Positions 12,401 to 22,715 of a stretch of 64,000 nucleotides of DNA are shown in pieces. A program made the translations under genes and the position numbers. How positions within the stretch are numbered: the first letter of the stretch is position 1; every line of letters begins with the position of its first letter. The notes under the pieces are model-generated. The model did no database searches and had not been told where the DNA came from. It saw nothing but the letters and a program-made list of their open reading frames with translations. Where the stretch lies: the NCBI GenBank assembly GCA_947247005.1, contig OX365952.1:49332722-49396721 (forward strand). The letters are read 5' to 3'. Origin of the DNA: Spisula solida (taxonomy: Eukaryota > Mollusca > Bivalvia > Venerida > Mactridae).

Positions 12401-13709
12401 TATCAACCTTAAAGAAGCTGTGGCTATTGTTATTGCGCTGGATTTGAACCAGGTGATCAGGATTTGATTCTTGGTCACAGCAGGTCATAATACACTTCCT
12501 TGAAAATATCAATGTTGATTTTCTTTCACATGTGGAGAAGTTGTAGGTTGTTGATTCCTTGTGAGAGGGTCAGTTTGTACTGGTAAGAATATGAGTCCGG
12601 AAAACTTGTTAGGTGAATCAACCAACCACAGTGAGTGTACTTAACCGAATAACTGAAAAAAACTGGTGATAAACAAGTATGCTGCATTAATGCGGCCCTG
12701 CATCAGCAAAGGAAGAAGAAGAAACGGTATTAGATCTGAATAAACAAACAAACAACTTCTAAATTAATAAATAAACAATAAATTTACCTCAATTGTCATC
12801 GTCACACTTAACAATGGGGCAGCAGTGACACTCACATTTGCTATGGTAAATGCTTCTGTAGCGTACATTGTCATACCAGAACGTGTCGGAGGATAATTCA
12901 CCACTTGTATATTACTCGCACCTATATCCATGGCAGATGAGTTGTCTGCCAGTAATTCAACCTGAGGTATAAAATGGTCATTGAATATTTAATCAAATTA
13001 TGAATCCATACTACAGACATATGTATATAAGTTTGATACCAATCTCTACCCAGTCTGATTGAGTTGTTGTACCTTTCCATTATAAACATAGTGGGACCAG
13101 GTAAAGATTGGTGCGTTACACAATTATTATTACAATTATGAACTTTAATAAGCTGAAAAAGTGTGCAGTCTTAAAAAAGACACGCTCATCCTGGAGACCA
13201 AATTTGGGCATTGGAAATTCCAGTACTCTGACTTTTAGACTAGTATCAATAACCTAATTAAACTAAGCTTATATTAGCTAATCATAAAAAATATGACTGA
13301 AATCAGTGAACTTGTTTTTTTTTCGAGTATAAAATATACACACAGCATGAAGCAGTTTTCTTTGCTTTTGTTGGTCAATTCATTAAAACAGCTAAAACGT
13401 TTAGTGTTATAACTTTCAGTTATAGTATAGTGGGTTTTTAAAACTATACATGAGAATTAATTTTACCCTATTAATAAAAGACTTAGTCCGATGAAGAAAT
13501 AAAAGCAGTTTCCATACATTAGAACAATTAAGAAAATGATTTGTATAAAATGTCCTTACCGTTGCATTAAGGTAGACATTGCCATCATTGGAGTAAACGA
13601 AACCATCGTAGGTATCGTTGAGTGTCAACATTTCAACAAGTGAAGGCTTCACTAAACTAATCTGGTATATAACCAACACTAGACAGACGAACTTTCTAAA
13701 GAAAGTCAT
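214..13709 (-). CDS. EVC2: EVC2/limbin-like type I membrane protein, 5' part (12 coding exons, 3' end off window)
   Basis: Twelve minus-strand exons join with GT-AG borders and matching phases into 557 residues: 13709-13560, 12961-12788, 12178-11977, 11650-11541, 10541-10473, 9870-9736, 7615-7524, 3797-3628, 2792-2641, 2013-1933, 1087-977, 438-214. The product has a signal peptide (about residues 1-22), an ectodomain of about 215 residues with several N-x-S/T sites, one membrane segment (about 239-263) closed by RRKK, and a Lys/Glu-rich coiled-coil tail from about 300. This order matches EVC2/limbin, which works with EVC at the base of primary cilia to pass on Hedgehog signals. The family call is tentative: it rests on architecture and coiled-coil style, not on a search. 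Another signal-anchored coiled-coil protein is possible. The end of the last visible exon has a good donor, so more exons lie to the left. Confidence 0.6.
872..942. repeat. Small foldback element
   Basis: Inverted ends CCCTTTGGCGCAACAA and TTGTTGCACCAAAGGG. A second copy lies at 10207-10301. Both sit in introns of the EVC2-like gene. Confidence 0.75.
977..1087 (-). CDS. EVC2-like exon 11 (coiled coil)
   Basis: Thirty-seven codons, phase 0 at both ends, acceptor TTTCAG and donor GTAACA. The content is Glu/Lys/Leu-rich (ERNDMLKLMNEQHLSEQ). Confidence 0.7.
1933..2013 (-). CDS. EVC2-like exon 10 (coiled coil)
   Basis: Twenty-seven codons, phase 0 at both ends, acceptor TTAACAG and donor GTAATA. 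It begins AMMNTLLKKQRAEKKD. Confidence 0.68.
2391..2614. repeat. MITE, family shared with 22054-22201, with internal insertion
   Basis: Shares TTTAATTGGAGAATAAGGA and AAGATCAATATTGAATACCA with the copy at 22 kb. It carries about 75 extra bases in the right half, including an A-run. Confidence 0.75.
2641..2792 (-). CDS. EVC2-like exon 9 (coiled coil)
   Basis: 152 nt, completing a phase-1 codon at the start and ending in phase 0. Acceptor CTGTAG, donor GTAAGA. Contains DYKREMKKLYKKISAKNR. Confidence 0.7.
3628..3797 (-). CDS. EVC2-like exon 8, whose 5' end seeds the minisatellite
   Basis: 170 nt, phase 2 in and phase 1 out; acceptor ATTACAG, donor GTAATA. The first coding bases (residues SVIGEGDSIIGVLG) and the acceptor just upstream recur in every unit of the adjacent tandem array. 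The last part (MKDKMQMHREIDSLD onward) is unique. Confidence 0.7.
3798..7010. repeat. Minisatellite, about 73-bp unit, about 44 copies, containing duplicated splice acceptors
   Basis: Units of 73-75 bp run head to tail with few differences. On the minus strand each reads pyrimidine/AT stretch, GTATGATTACAG, then TGTGATCAGGGAAGG, that is, the intron 3' splice site and the first bases of exon 8. Variants include a 3-bp CTA insertion near 6765, 6838 and 6916, and an ATT insertion near 6330 and 6400. Between about 4860 and 5310 two unit types alternate (AACCCCAGTACCCCC versus TGCCCAGTACACCAA), giving a 146-bp higher-order repeat. The array lies wholly in one intron of the EVC2-like gene. Confidence 0.97.
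7524..7615 (-). CDS. EVC2-like exon 7
   Basis: 92 nt, phase 0 in and phase 2 out; acceptor GCTTTCAG-like (CTATTTCAG) and donor GTATAG. Encodes QERLLMERGKTIMDEKDAVA. It precedes the long intron that contains the minisatellite. Confidence 0.66.
8357..8555. repeat. Dispersed repeat, also at 63.4 kb
   Basis: Shares long diverged blocks with 63432-63660, such as CTTAGAATTAGAAGGT, CTCATAAGAAG and CATAAGTAGTACT. The ends are loosely inverted (AGAAGGTTGTAC / GTACTAACAACCTT). Confidence 0.7.
9021..9039. repeat. ATT microsatellite
   Basis: Six ATT units in an intron of the EVC2-like gene. Confidence 0.85.
9152..9329. repeat. Tigger/pogo-like MITE
   Basis: Inverted ends TACAGTCAGAACTCGATACA and ATCGAGTCCTGACTGTA flanking about 130 bp of AT-rich filler. 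The TA plus CAGT-type ends with an (A)CTCGATA core resemble pogo/Tigger-derived elements. No transposase is present. Confidence 0.7.
9736..9870 (-). CDS. EVC2-like exon 6 (transmembrane segment)
   Basis: Forty-five codons, phase 0 at both ends, acceptor ATTTCAG and donor GTAAGA. It encodes one strongly hydrophobic stretch (ALTFFMALILGILLVVLIFF) followed by YYMIRRKKS. The positive charges predict the following tail to be cytosolic. Confidence 0.78.
10207..10301. repeat. Small foldback element, second copy
   Basis: Ends CCCTTTGGCCCAACA and TTGTTGCGCCAAAG match the element at 872-942; the middle carries an A-run and a TATA-rich loop. Confidence 0.7.
10473..10541 (-). CDS. EVC2-like exon 5 (juxtamembrane ectodomain)
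   Basis: Twenty-three codons, phase 0 at both ends, acceptor TTTGTAG and donor GTAAGT. Encodes STQTYGPLEADVCIYATI. Confidence 0.65.
10749..10927. repeat. MITE with TACAGT ends
   Basis: Ends TACAGTGCAACCTCTGTA and TTAGGTTGTACTGTA; internal repeats of AGAGGTTGTTGCT. Probably another Tigger-like family. Confidence 0.7.
11348..11498. repeat. Foldback element with 38-bp arms
   Basis: Arms AAATAAACTATGGAAAACCG / CGGTTTTTCATAGTTTATTT extend through GTATACCGGCTGTTATA. The loop has a (TA)n tract and GTTATA repeats. Confidence 0.82.
11541..11650 (-). CDS. EVC2-like exon 4 (ectodomain)
   Basis: 110 nt, phase 1 in and phase 0 out; acceptor GTTTTAG and donor GTATGT. The content is beta-strand-like, with a C-terminal stretch YFTIMLYYTETTDP. 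Confidence 0.66.
11678..11747. repeat. 32-bp tandem duplication
   Basis: ACATGATCCTGACCTTTATG and following bases occur twice in tandem. A related inverted copy lies at about 34340-34400 (CATAAAGGTCAGGA). Confidence 0.8.
11977..12178 (-). CDS. EVC2-like exon 3 (ectodomain)
   Basis: 202 nt, phase 0 in and phase 1 out; acceptor TTTTTTCAG and donor GTAAGT. Encodes NQEYYLYMLIDNIGSNTAG and onward with an N-I-T site near the end. It is probably an Ig-like or DUF11-like beta sandwich, which is inference only. Confidence 0.7.
12525..12665. repeat. Dispersed repeat, copies near 27.1 kb and 33.6 kb
   Basis: Shares AATGTGGAGAAGTTG-type and GGAAAACTTGTTAGGTGAAT-type blocks with 27060-27190; the 33580-33700 copy shares TACTGGTTA and GGGAAACTGGTT blocks. 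Confidence 0.6.
12788..12961 (-). CDS. EVC2-like exon 2 (ectodomain)
   Basis: Fifty-eight codons, phase 0 at both ends, acceptor ACCTCAG and donor GTAAAT. Encodes VELLADNSSAMDIGASNIQ; includes N-S-S and N-V-S sites. Confidence 0.7.
13560..13709 (-). CDS. EVC2-like exon 1 (start codon and signal peptide)
   Basis: Fifty codons from ATG to donor GTAAGG. The start MTFFRKFVCLVLVIYQISLV is a typical signal peptide. An acceptor (TTTTCAG) lies only 9 nt upstream of the ATG, so a 5'UTR exon must lie further upstream. Confidence 0.72.
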
Positions 13710-13824
13710 CTTTCCGAACTGAAAATATCATAAAATTACACAGATATTAATGTTATTATATATCAGTATATAAATATAACCTGATTAACTGTAACTTAAT
13801 GCTTTCAAGTATTTTATGATTAGG

Positions 13825-13981
13825 AAATAGATCGCTGTTTTGCGTGATATACCGGTGAATAGATCACGGTTTAGAGTTCATATGCGTAGGAATTAATCAT
13901 GAAGGCCGTAGGCCTGAGTGATTTTAAAATTACAAACTGTGATCTATTCACAGGTATATCACGCAAAACAGCAATCTATTT
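13825..13981. repeat. Foldback element with about 47-bp arms
   Basis: Arms AAATAGATCGCTGTTTTGCG / CGCAAAACAGCAATCTATTT, continuing through GTGATATACC / GGTATATCAC. It sits just upstream of the first coding exon of the EVC2-like gene. Confidence 0.85.
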
Positions 13982-14299
13982 GCATTCAAACACGTGTAAT
14001 ATGTACAAATTTAAACAGACTATTTTGTTTGCGAAGTTGGCGAGTTATTTATCATGTTGTTATAGACAACTTCCGCTGTTCAAAGAATCGTAACGTACAC
14101 CCCTGGATTTTTAAGCTTTACTATTATCCTTATTTGTCGCCAAACTGATGCTTATTTAACGCCAAATTCCAATTACGTATTTCACATTTACTCATATGAA
14201 TTGATACATGCAATAACATGTTGCTAGAATATAAATATAATCGAATAAATAAACAGAAAGGCTCTGAAAAGAAAATTACGCAAAACGTCGTGCTCTACA

Positions 14300-14340
14300 G
14301 CGACGTCACAATTCATGACGTCATGATATAAACAAGACGT
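14300..14340. promoter_or_regulatory. CRE-like TGACGTCA site
   Basis: A perfect palindromic TGACGTCA at 14316-14323, next to GACGTCAC, lies between the first coding exon and the putative 5'UTR exon of the EVC2-like gene. CREB/ATF binding is inferred from the motif alone. Confidence 0.3.
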
Positions 14341-15117
14341 AAATTTCATTGATAAAAATTGAGAATTACACACGGGAGATAAATTAAACAGCCGAAATTC
14401 TACTGTGATATACTGTTTATTAGATAATGCTACAGCTCTATAGGTTTACATGGACCAAAATACAGACAGTGTTAGAATTTATAATTGATAATTAAGCAGT
14501 CCATATGAAACCAGACTACATGTAACTTATATAGGAAAATGTATTGTTTCAAATGTGGTAGTGTATATATATTTTCAACAAATATTATTGATATTTCTGT
14601 TTCCTTTAAAGATGTACTGAAACGTTCCACTTGGCACAAATCCTGCATGGCTAATCTAATATTAAAAACAAAATTTGTACTTAAAATTAAATATGTTCAC
14701 AAGCAAAATCTGTATTGTAAAGTCATGCCATTTTATAACTACATTTAATCGTTATTGACAAGTTGCCAATTATTGCAAAATATCTCTGAATGGTTCACTG
14801 AATTACCTCAGTACTGCATTGCATCAAAGTACTTAAATAGACATACATTCTAGATAATATTTACTTTAATCTTTATTATAAGTATGTTTGACAAAACAAT
14901 ATAGTTTATAACACTAGTTATCAGTATTGCACATTTGTTTAAAAGTGACAACCCGTTTAAGTACATGTATATGACCTATTCACACTTTGCATACCATCAT
15001 ACCACAACAGGTACATATTTATAAGTTGTTGACATAATTAAGACTAATTGGCAATTAAACACTGCTAAAGTTAACTTTGTGAATGATTAATCAAGTAAAT
15101 GGTTACATTATACTTAC

Positions 15118-15295
15118 AAATATCATTTAAATCCAGATCAATATGAAAAATTAAATAGTCGACGCCATAATTTTTACATGCAGTGTCCTGAATACACTCT
15201 CCGTGCGTCGTTATAAATAACTTGCGTGTTGTTATGTTTAGACCGGAAGTGTTCGCAGAAGAATATTTCGGCAAAAAAACCACTATTGTCATCTA
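15118..15295 (-). other. Possible 5'UTR exon of the EVC2-like gene
   Basis: A strong donor (GTAAGTATAATG on the minus strand) ends a stretch that would splice to the acceptor just before the EVC2-like ATG. The ATG at 15292 opens a frame that stops soon after that junction, so it would be an upstream ORF rather than an in-frame extension. The transcription start is not determined. Confidence 0.35.
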
Positions 15296-15761
15296 TTTGC
15301 AATCGGAGTTCATGAAGTAATTAAAGTTATGACTTTCGGTTCCCTATATGCAATTCATTTTAATAATATACCAGCCCTGTACAGAGATAACCTAATTAAA
15401 AAATCAATTAAAACACCTGTTCAGGAAATTAAGGAAAACAGCCGTGACATTCCGAATATTTTAATCGGAAGTAAATATTTGTGTTGCTATGGAGACACGA
15501 GACGTGGAAAAGTATAGTACACGGGCTTCTATATACCTATATGCGGGTCCATTAAATATGCGGCATGCTTAAATCACAATCGTGAAAGATCGGCCATTTC
15601 CGTTTGTCTCCGGCAAATTGCAATGCATAAAGGCCGAGGTGATCTTAAATCAGAAACAGTAGATCACCATCATAAATAAATCTACTGTCTCTGCATTAAT
15701 CAAAGTAATTACGTATGTTATTATAATCATTTAAAGCTATATAATGTAAATAACGCGGGGT

Positions 15762-17385
15762 AAAATGGGGGGGGGGTGGCGGGGGCAGCTAGCTATTGGG
15801 ATGTTATGGTGGGGTGTTTCACTTTTCGAATTAAAATCAGGCAATTTCCTGCACTTTAAACTTTTAAAATCAGAAGTCAAGGTACCAAAATTGTACTGCT
15901 ACATCAACAGAAAATACGATGAGTAACAATTCTTTAAAAAAATCTTTCAATTCCCTAAAATTTACAAACCAGGCGTGAAATTATTAAAATTCACGCTACA
16001 TAGTAATCAGACAACGTAATTTTTTATGCAATTATTTAAACAAATGTTAACCCCATTGAAGATCTTTTCAAATAAGAACTTTAAATTTTTTAGTAAGACG
16101 TTAAAGACCTATATTAGTCCTTCTTTATTTCTGGACCAGAACTTTATAGAAGGAACCGCATGATGTCAGCAGGAGATCACTATCAGTGTTTATCTAGGGT
16201 CATAAAACACCAAAACTGGTCAATGTAATTAACTAGAGGCCCTTATCTACTGAATATCCATAGTACTGTGCTATTGTATGTACACTAGAAAATATGTGTC
16301 ATATTATGTGTTTGTTTTAAATTTGTATATTTAGATTAATTTATTTTTGTTTCTATTGAGTTTGAGTGTATAACAGCTATTTTGCCAAAATGTTAATAAA
16401 TTTGGCAATTTTATTGTCACTTATCTCTAGATAAAATAAATATGTTTAAACCAGATAAAATTAATATATAAAATATAAAATTAACATTTGAGCACACTAA
16501 AATTACATACAAAATTTATTACAAATAAATAAATGTATCTAATAGTTTTTAGATATATATGAAATAGAATACTACACATAGTTTATAAATTTATTTTTGG
16601 TTTTCAAAGTCCTCAAAAGTAACATTTTTTATTTTGTCTTATACATATAAATGTATATTCAGACTGTTTCTCTACACTTCACAAGTGCAGCACTTGGTAA
16701 CACAAGGCTAGCTATGTGAATTGTGAAATAAGTGTCATCCCTGGGGTACATCAATTAAAACACATGTAGTAGAATATTATCTATTACATATACTTCAATT
16801 AAAATTAGGAGCCAATAATTGCCTACTTACTTTTTTACACTATTATTTCTCTATACATCCTAGTATTTTTATTGATTAGTTTCCTATTTACATTAAATCT
16901 GCTCTATATTATGTTTGATCATCAAGTTGTTTGCAATAACTTATATGGGACTTTATTTTATTATACACATATTTTATAACTAACTGTCATAAAGGGAACT
17001 TGTATTGTTTTATTATCTACTACTAGGGCCTCTAGTCAACTAATTAACAGAGTATGCAATATTATGTAATATTATATAATAGGGTGCAATACTGGTAGAT
17101 ATCTTATAAATCAGAGACTACATGCTGAGAAAATTTAGACCAAATATTGTTGGACCAGTGCCATAATATACGTCTTTAAATTATTAAAAGTGTTGGTCTA
17201 CAAATCAAAATACATAACCCATGGAATAAAACATATTAGACTAAAAGTTTATACAGGTTCAGATCGATTTTCGATTTTTTGGTAACATTTTAATTAAAAT
17301 TCCAGCACTCTAACTTATTAAACATTAAAATTCAACGCTAGACTCATGAACTTTTAAAAAATTGTCCCCCCCCCCCTGCGAAGAT
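15762..17385. repeat. About 1.6-kb AT-rich element with G-run and C-run ends
   Basis: The left end has a G-run then GTGGCGGGGGCAG; the right end has a run of 13 C then TGCGAAG. Inner blocks are loosely inverted: AAGACGTTAAAGACC near 16095 and ACGTCTTTAAATTATT near 17170, and CTAGAGGCCCT near 16233 against AGGGCCTCTAG near 17025. It is probably a non-autonomous DNA transposon; the exact ends are uncertain. Confidence 0.5.
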
Positions 17386-18220
17386 TAATGTCAATTTTGT
17401 ATTGCAACTTTTTTGTTATAAGAACATAAAATTATTAGAATTGCATTGTTACATAATCAGTAATAAATCTACCGACAAGAACATTTCGAAATGTAATTTA
17501 AGTTCTATCGTGTCACTAATATTAAATCGAACAGTTTACACATTATAGTAACATAGATCAGTGAATCAAATACAAGTCATCCCCTAAATCATGATCATTC
17601 AAACGCTTTACAATCATTTGTTAAAGCGTCTGACTGATACAGATTAGGAATAATTAGGGCCTGGATAAACAACAGGGGACCCATTTATTGCACTCGCTTC
17701 CGTTATATGTAATATACAGAGGTTGTTATCACAAAATATCGATCCCTAGCTAGATCGATTGGTAATATTTTAAGGATTTTAACATTTTTGGGATGTATAA
17801 AATGGTCACTGCCAGGCCCACTGTGCCCCCCTGAAATTACGCGATCAATATTGCAGAAACTTAGTCTTCTTTTTTCTTCTCCTTCTCCTTCTCCTTCCTA
17901 GTATTGAGCAGGGTTCTTGCTAGATCGTAGCTCAGTTAATAATATTGATGATAAGAAGGACGACTTAATTATTTTTCGGGGGATGACATAATTCTCTTAG
18001 ATAATAGATTGACACACATGTATTCATTCTCGTTCACCAGAGTATTCTTTGTCCGAAACATACAGTAGTCTGGGAACTTGACTAACCACTGAAGTATTGT
18101 ATGAGGATGACATGTATTACAAAAGCAAATCCTTAACACAATGATTTGACAGAAACTCATAGAAACTGTGACGTCACTATGGCTACACCGACCCAACGTC
18201 TCCATAACGTCAAAACATAC

Positions 18221-18482
18221 CAGGCCCCGATCTCGCGAAATATCTCAATCTGAGCTAAATTTCAACTTAAATATTGTCATGAAATTGTGTCTTTTAGTTG
18301 ATTTTCACGGAAGGCTGGACGCCAAATTGGCATCACAAAACAGAAACATTATTCTGAGTTGATTACAGTAAAATTCAAAGAGCTCAAACCTCATATTTAT
18401 CTCAGTTTCAGACTCTGATTTTAGCAAAATCTCAACTTGAGATGGGATTTGCACTTGAGATGCTTCAGGAGGTCGGGGCCTG
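18221..18482. repeat. MITE with CAGGCCCCGA ends
   Basis: Ends CAGGCCCCGATCTC and GGTCGGGGCCTG are inverted. Inner AAATCTCAACTTGAGAT is palindromic. Confidence 0.72.
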
Positions 18483-19149
18483 TATCGTGCATTAGTAATG
18501 ATGATTCCAGTCTAACGTTGAGTGACGTTTCATTAGAAACCACGTTCGGTCAAACTTTGGTAAAAACAACAATCAATGACGATCAACTTGAAATTGACGA
18601 ACCTACGTATTCTGAAAGTATTAAAGACCTACAGTGATGAAGCACTTTTCCATGTATTTATTGATCGACCAACGTACTTTTGTTTACGCGATAGGCCGTC
18701 TTCTGAACTAATTGAAGGGCTTTTAAAGAATAACCATTTAAACATCGGACTTATTCTTATAGATCTAAAGTTTATAAACGCATGTACATTGTAAAACTAA
18801 CGCAATGATACTTATGAGAATGACCCATTGGATTAAATGCCAAAGAAACATGATTGTACAATTAAAATGCTTTATTTTGATATTTGACATTAGTTATAAT
18901 TATATACCTATCCTATCGCACTGACAAATGTCTATATTTGACCTCTCGATCCAAATCACACACACACAACATGTAATCTACATCACCGCTCCTCACCCGA
19001 TATGGTCCTGTAACCATTTAATATATAGCGGGAAAGATTGTTTGCCCCATTAGATTGTAGTGATCATGGTGATTTTGCACTTCACATTTTGTGCTCATGA
19101 AACGAATAAAGAATTAATGTAATTTTTGTGTTTAACTTGTACACAGTGT

Positions 19150-20600
19150 CGGATCATGTAGTTACAATCATAATTGTGTATCCATATGTCAAGAAAGGAG
19201 CTCGACATGATCCTGCAAACTACCGCCCTGTCTCCCTAACCAGCCTATGTTGTAAACTTCTTGAACATATCATCGTCAGTAACACCCTTAAGCATCGGGA
19301 AAAGCATTAACAGCCTACATGACTGCCAACACGGTTTCAGAGCACGAAGAATTCGAAGTTGTGTGAATCAACTACTGACCCTGATTCATGAACTTGCCTC
19401 GTCCATGGACAAAAAAGTACAAGCTGACCTCATCATCCTGGACTTTTCCAAAGCGTTTGACCGGGTTCCACATCAGAGGCTACTGAAGAAACTCCAACAT
19501 TATGGAATCAGGTCAAACATCCACCAGTGGATAGCTTCATTCCTTGGAAACAGGTCCCAACAAGTCCTGGTCGAACGTCAATCTTCTGACAGTGTACCTG
19601 TGATCAGCGGCGTCCCTCAGGGCTCCTCGACCAACTCCTCTTCCTTCTACTCATCAATGACAGTGTAGTATCATCAACTCGTCTCTTCGCAGATGACTGC
19701 ATCCTATACAGATATATCTGGTCACCAGAAGACCAAGCTATACTACAACGGGATCTTGATGCTTTGGCAGTGGGAGAGAAAGTGGGGCACGGATTTTCAC
19801 CCACAGAAATGTAGCTTCCTGAGAGTCACCAGAAATAGGAAACCCTTCCAGTATCCTGAAAGGCATCACCCTCCAAGAAGACACCATCACCAAGTACTTG
19901 GGAGTTGATCTACAATCAGACCTGGGCTGGTCATCACACATCAACAAGAAAATCAAAGAAGCAGACAGCATCCTTGGCTTCATCAAAAAAAATCTACAAA
20001 CAAGCTCCGAACAAACAAATACCAACGCATATTCCTCACTTGTAAGACCGAACCTTGACTACTGCGCTACCATCTGGAACCCTCATCGAAAAAACATCGA
20101 AATGGTACAACGGCGAGCTGCTAGATTTGCAACAAACAGATACAGGAATACAAGCAGTGTAACCGACATGATTGACCACCTGAACTGGGAGAGCCTGGAA
20201 TCGAGACGTCAGAAAAAACAACTTACGATGTTCTACAAGATCGTCCACAACGAAGTAGACATCCCTCCAGACAAGTACCTCCAGAAAGCCAGGCCTATGT
20301 CTAGAGCCCCTCACAACATCAGATTCCTCCAACATCATGCATCTACAGATACCTATAAATACAGTTTCTTCCCACGGACTATCCTTGTGTGGAACAACTT
20401 ACCAACCCCTGTGGCTGAGGCTCCCTCCTTGGCATCTTTCAAGAAGGAGCTTGAGAAACTCTCATTCTTAGGGGACCACTTCGCTCAGATATGAAGTACA
20501 GCCATGTAATATGTGTTGTGCTATGTCAGCCGGGACTTAGTCCCTGTCACCGCCACGGAAGCTGGACAGGTCAAGTGCCTTAATGGTCGAAACATTGGTC
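19150..20600 (+). pseudogene. 5'-truncated, frameshifted non-LTR (LINE) reverse transcriptase
   Basis: The frame opens within the RT domain (YPYVKKGARHDPANYRPVSL), continues with LIILDFSKAFDRVPH and SGVPQGS, then FADDCILY, the catalytic F-x-DD box, in a different frame. The next recognisable parts are WERKWGTDFHPQKC and KYLGVDLQSDLGWSSHI, and the C-terminal tail of the ORF2 protein stops at 20492-20494. At least three frame changes (near 19.30, 19.63 and 19.77-19.89 kb) show it is dead. The style fits the Jockey/CR1 group of LINEs. The endonuclease half is missing. A short 3'UTR-like GC-richer stretch runs to about 20600. Confidence 0.9.
19898..20494 (+). CDS. LINE ORF2 C-terminal fragment
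   Basis: Longest intact piece of the dead LINE (about 198 codons). After KYLGV it has the usual helical region with LVRPNLDYCATIWNPH and VQRRAARF, then the FFPRTILVWNNLP tail typical of Jockey/CR1-type reverse transcriptase proteins. It cannot act alone because the catalytic part is out of frame upstream. Confidence 0.75.
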   Translation: MGVDLQSDLGWSSHINKKIKEADSILGFIKKNLQTSSEQTNTNAYSSLVRPNLDYCATIWNPHRKNIEMVQRRAARFATNRYRNTSSVTDMIDHLNWESLESRRQKKQLTMFYKIVHNEVDIPPDKYLQKARPMSRAPHNIRFLQHHASTDTYKYSFFPRTILVWNNLPTPVAEAPSLASFKKELEKLSFLGDHFAQI

Positions 20601-22053
20601 GAGCAAATATTTTCATATTTTTCTATTCGATCATGCATATCTCTATCGCCTTGACCGAGTCTATACTTCCATCCTTTTTTATCGCACTCTTTCTTTTTCT
20701 ATCTAACACACCGTTAAATTATTGTCAAGTCTGACAGATTAACGTATTATGTAGATATGTTCAATTACGGGGGTTGTCCACAAAAGTCGCGAACCTTGAC
20801 TTTTACTATAGTTGTCCATTTTATTGACAACTTTAAATTTGCATACATTTTTAAAGAGATTTATTAACATTGTACTATAATGACGAAGTGTGATGTTGAT
20901 TTTTCAAAGTGTATGTCAATTTGTATCACATGTAGCAGGTCTGATCGGCGCGCACTCTACAACGTCAACGACGTTGTTTCGTTTGTTTGAGCAGCTTAGC
21001 TTCATTGAATGATGCGATTTTGGGTTAAGTTGGTGTGTTCTCGTGAATCAAGCATGGCAATCGAAGACCAGGACGATACAAATCACATATTTGTTTCCGA
21101 TAAGATACTACGCGCTATATATGTTTACACATGCTAACTTTAAATTTAGCTTTCACATTTTTACCGTCCTGGATGATGTCTTTCACTGTCTTAATTAAGA
21201 CATACATGTAGTTGTCTTTTAGGCTTACACGTCTTCATTTTGTCGTCAAATTCTTACATTATGTGTAAACGAGAGTCCTACTAAAAGTGTGTGCGCAGAC
21301 TATAACCAATTCGCACCAGTTAATCAAGTGTATTACCAAACATGTATTTCCAGTATCACATAAGGTGATGTAAAGAAGCAATTAATTAATAATACGCTCG
21401 AGTGTGGCAGATTGTGTTACATATAATAAAAATAAAACCTCCAAACACGAATTACATCGATAGTATATTCACTAAAAATGACAGATTTTGTTGAAATGAG
21501 AGATAATGTTCGCGTCATTTACGCCATACCGTAATGGATTATACTACAATATGGTAAACTACGATGGTGTGATCCTCAATCCAAGCGAGATATTTGTTGT
21601 GATATACCAAGTCGTACTACCATTTGTCATGTTTTGTCCAGTTTTAATCTTCACTCAATGTATCCCCTGTTCTATCTCCTCACATATGAAATTCTTAGCA
21701 TTTAGTGTCATGTATGCAAAAATATTCCATGTATCAATCAGTAAATTGAGTTATACCGTACCACCAGTACTGTGGGTATAATGATGTAGGTGTATGTGGA
21801 GTAAAAGAGATATGCTAAATACTCGTTCATGTATGTACATGTACATTTAAACTAGAGAATGTCACATCTGAAAAAACGCCACGAAACACCAACCATATTA
21901 CAGACCATCACCAAAGATGATACAGTTATATAAATTTAATACAACGAAAACACAACGGCACACTATTTGTAAAACATAACGTACATTTTATTCATAAAAA
22001 CATTATGATATATACACTTTTAAACAACATAATTATTGATGAGGATGAAACAA

Positions 22054-22201
22054 GGGATGGTATTCAATATTGATCTTATTTAATTGGAGAATAAGGATAG
22101 CCAATCATATCGCCTGTTACAGACCAAGAGTTTAATATGGTGTGATCTGATTGGCTGTCCTTATCATTAAGTCAAGTAAGATCAATATTGAATACTACCC
22201 C
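22054..22201. repeat. MITE with GGGATGGTATTCAATATTGA ends
   Basis: Long inverted arms: GGTATTCAATATTGATCTTA against TAAGATCAATATTGAATACT, then AAGGATAGCCAATCA against TGATTGGCTGTCCTT. Family member of 2391-2614. Confidence 0.88.
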
Positions 22202-22462
22202 AGAACAACAAGAAGAAAAACGTTTTTGTTATAAGTAAGAGACACAATTCGATATGTTATAGAGAAGCGCAATACAAGGTTGTTTTCTTATTTAGTTGAG
22301 GGTGCAGCCCCAAAATTATATAAAATATTAGAGTGTTTGTTCTATGTCTGTTTTGTATCATAGTTCAACTGAGGACGTGGGTGGGTAGTTTTTAGTACAA
22401 AAAGGCACAACCAATGCAATATTTGAGTTATCACACTCTTTTGCAATGTAGCATTGCTGAAA

Positions 22463-22468
22463 TTTATT
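22463..22468 (-). terminator. Candidate polyadenylation signal AATAAA
   Basis: AATAAA on the minus strand about 250 nt after the stop of the secreted repeat protein gene. Confidence 0.35.
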
Positions 22469-22715
22469 CTTTCACATCAAAAGTACTTAACAGACGGGAC
22501 TTTCACATAGTATATAGTATATATTGGTATCTTCCTTGAAACGAGTCAGAGCCACATAGTAACTGTTGGCATCAGGATGCAACGTCTCGGAGAAGAAATG
22601 CACGACCTAGCATTCATTTCCGGCTCCCGACTGGCGAGTCGAAGTCTAATTGTCAATTTGAGTCATAGAAATCATAGAAAATTCAATCAAAACCACAAAA
22701 CTGAATATGGTGAGT

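Larger units (their letters stand above)
15296..19150. other. Intergenic, no supported gene
   Basis: AT-rich sequence between the EVC2-like gene and the LINE fragment. It holds a G-run/C-run-bounded element (15.76-17.39 kb) and a MITE (18.22-18.48 kb). No reading frame convincingly resembles a protein family. Confidence 0.6.
20600..22715. other. Intergenic, one MITE, no supported gene
   Basis: AT-rich spacer between the LINE and the 3' end of the secreted repeat protein gene. A MITE lies at 22054-22201. The only longer frame (about 21.5-21.8 kb) shows no domain or splice support. Confidence 0.6.

Noticed and set aside
18437..18640. Possible plus-strand exon (SLETTFGQTLVKTTINDDQ)
   Set aside because: Looks somewhat coding, but no matching upstream exon or family could be found and its start lies inside a MITE.
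21506..21781. Plus-strand 91-residue hydrophobic frame
   Set aside because: Composition fits AT-rich random sequence; no signal peptide or family resemblance is clear.
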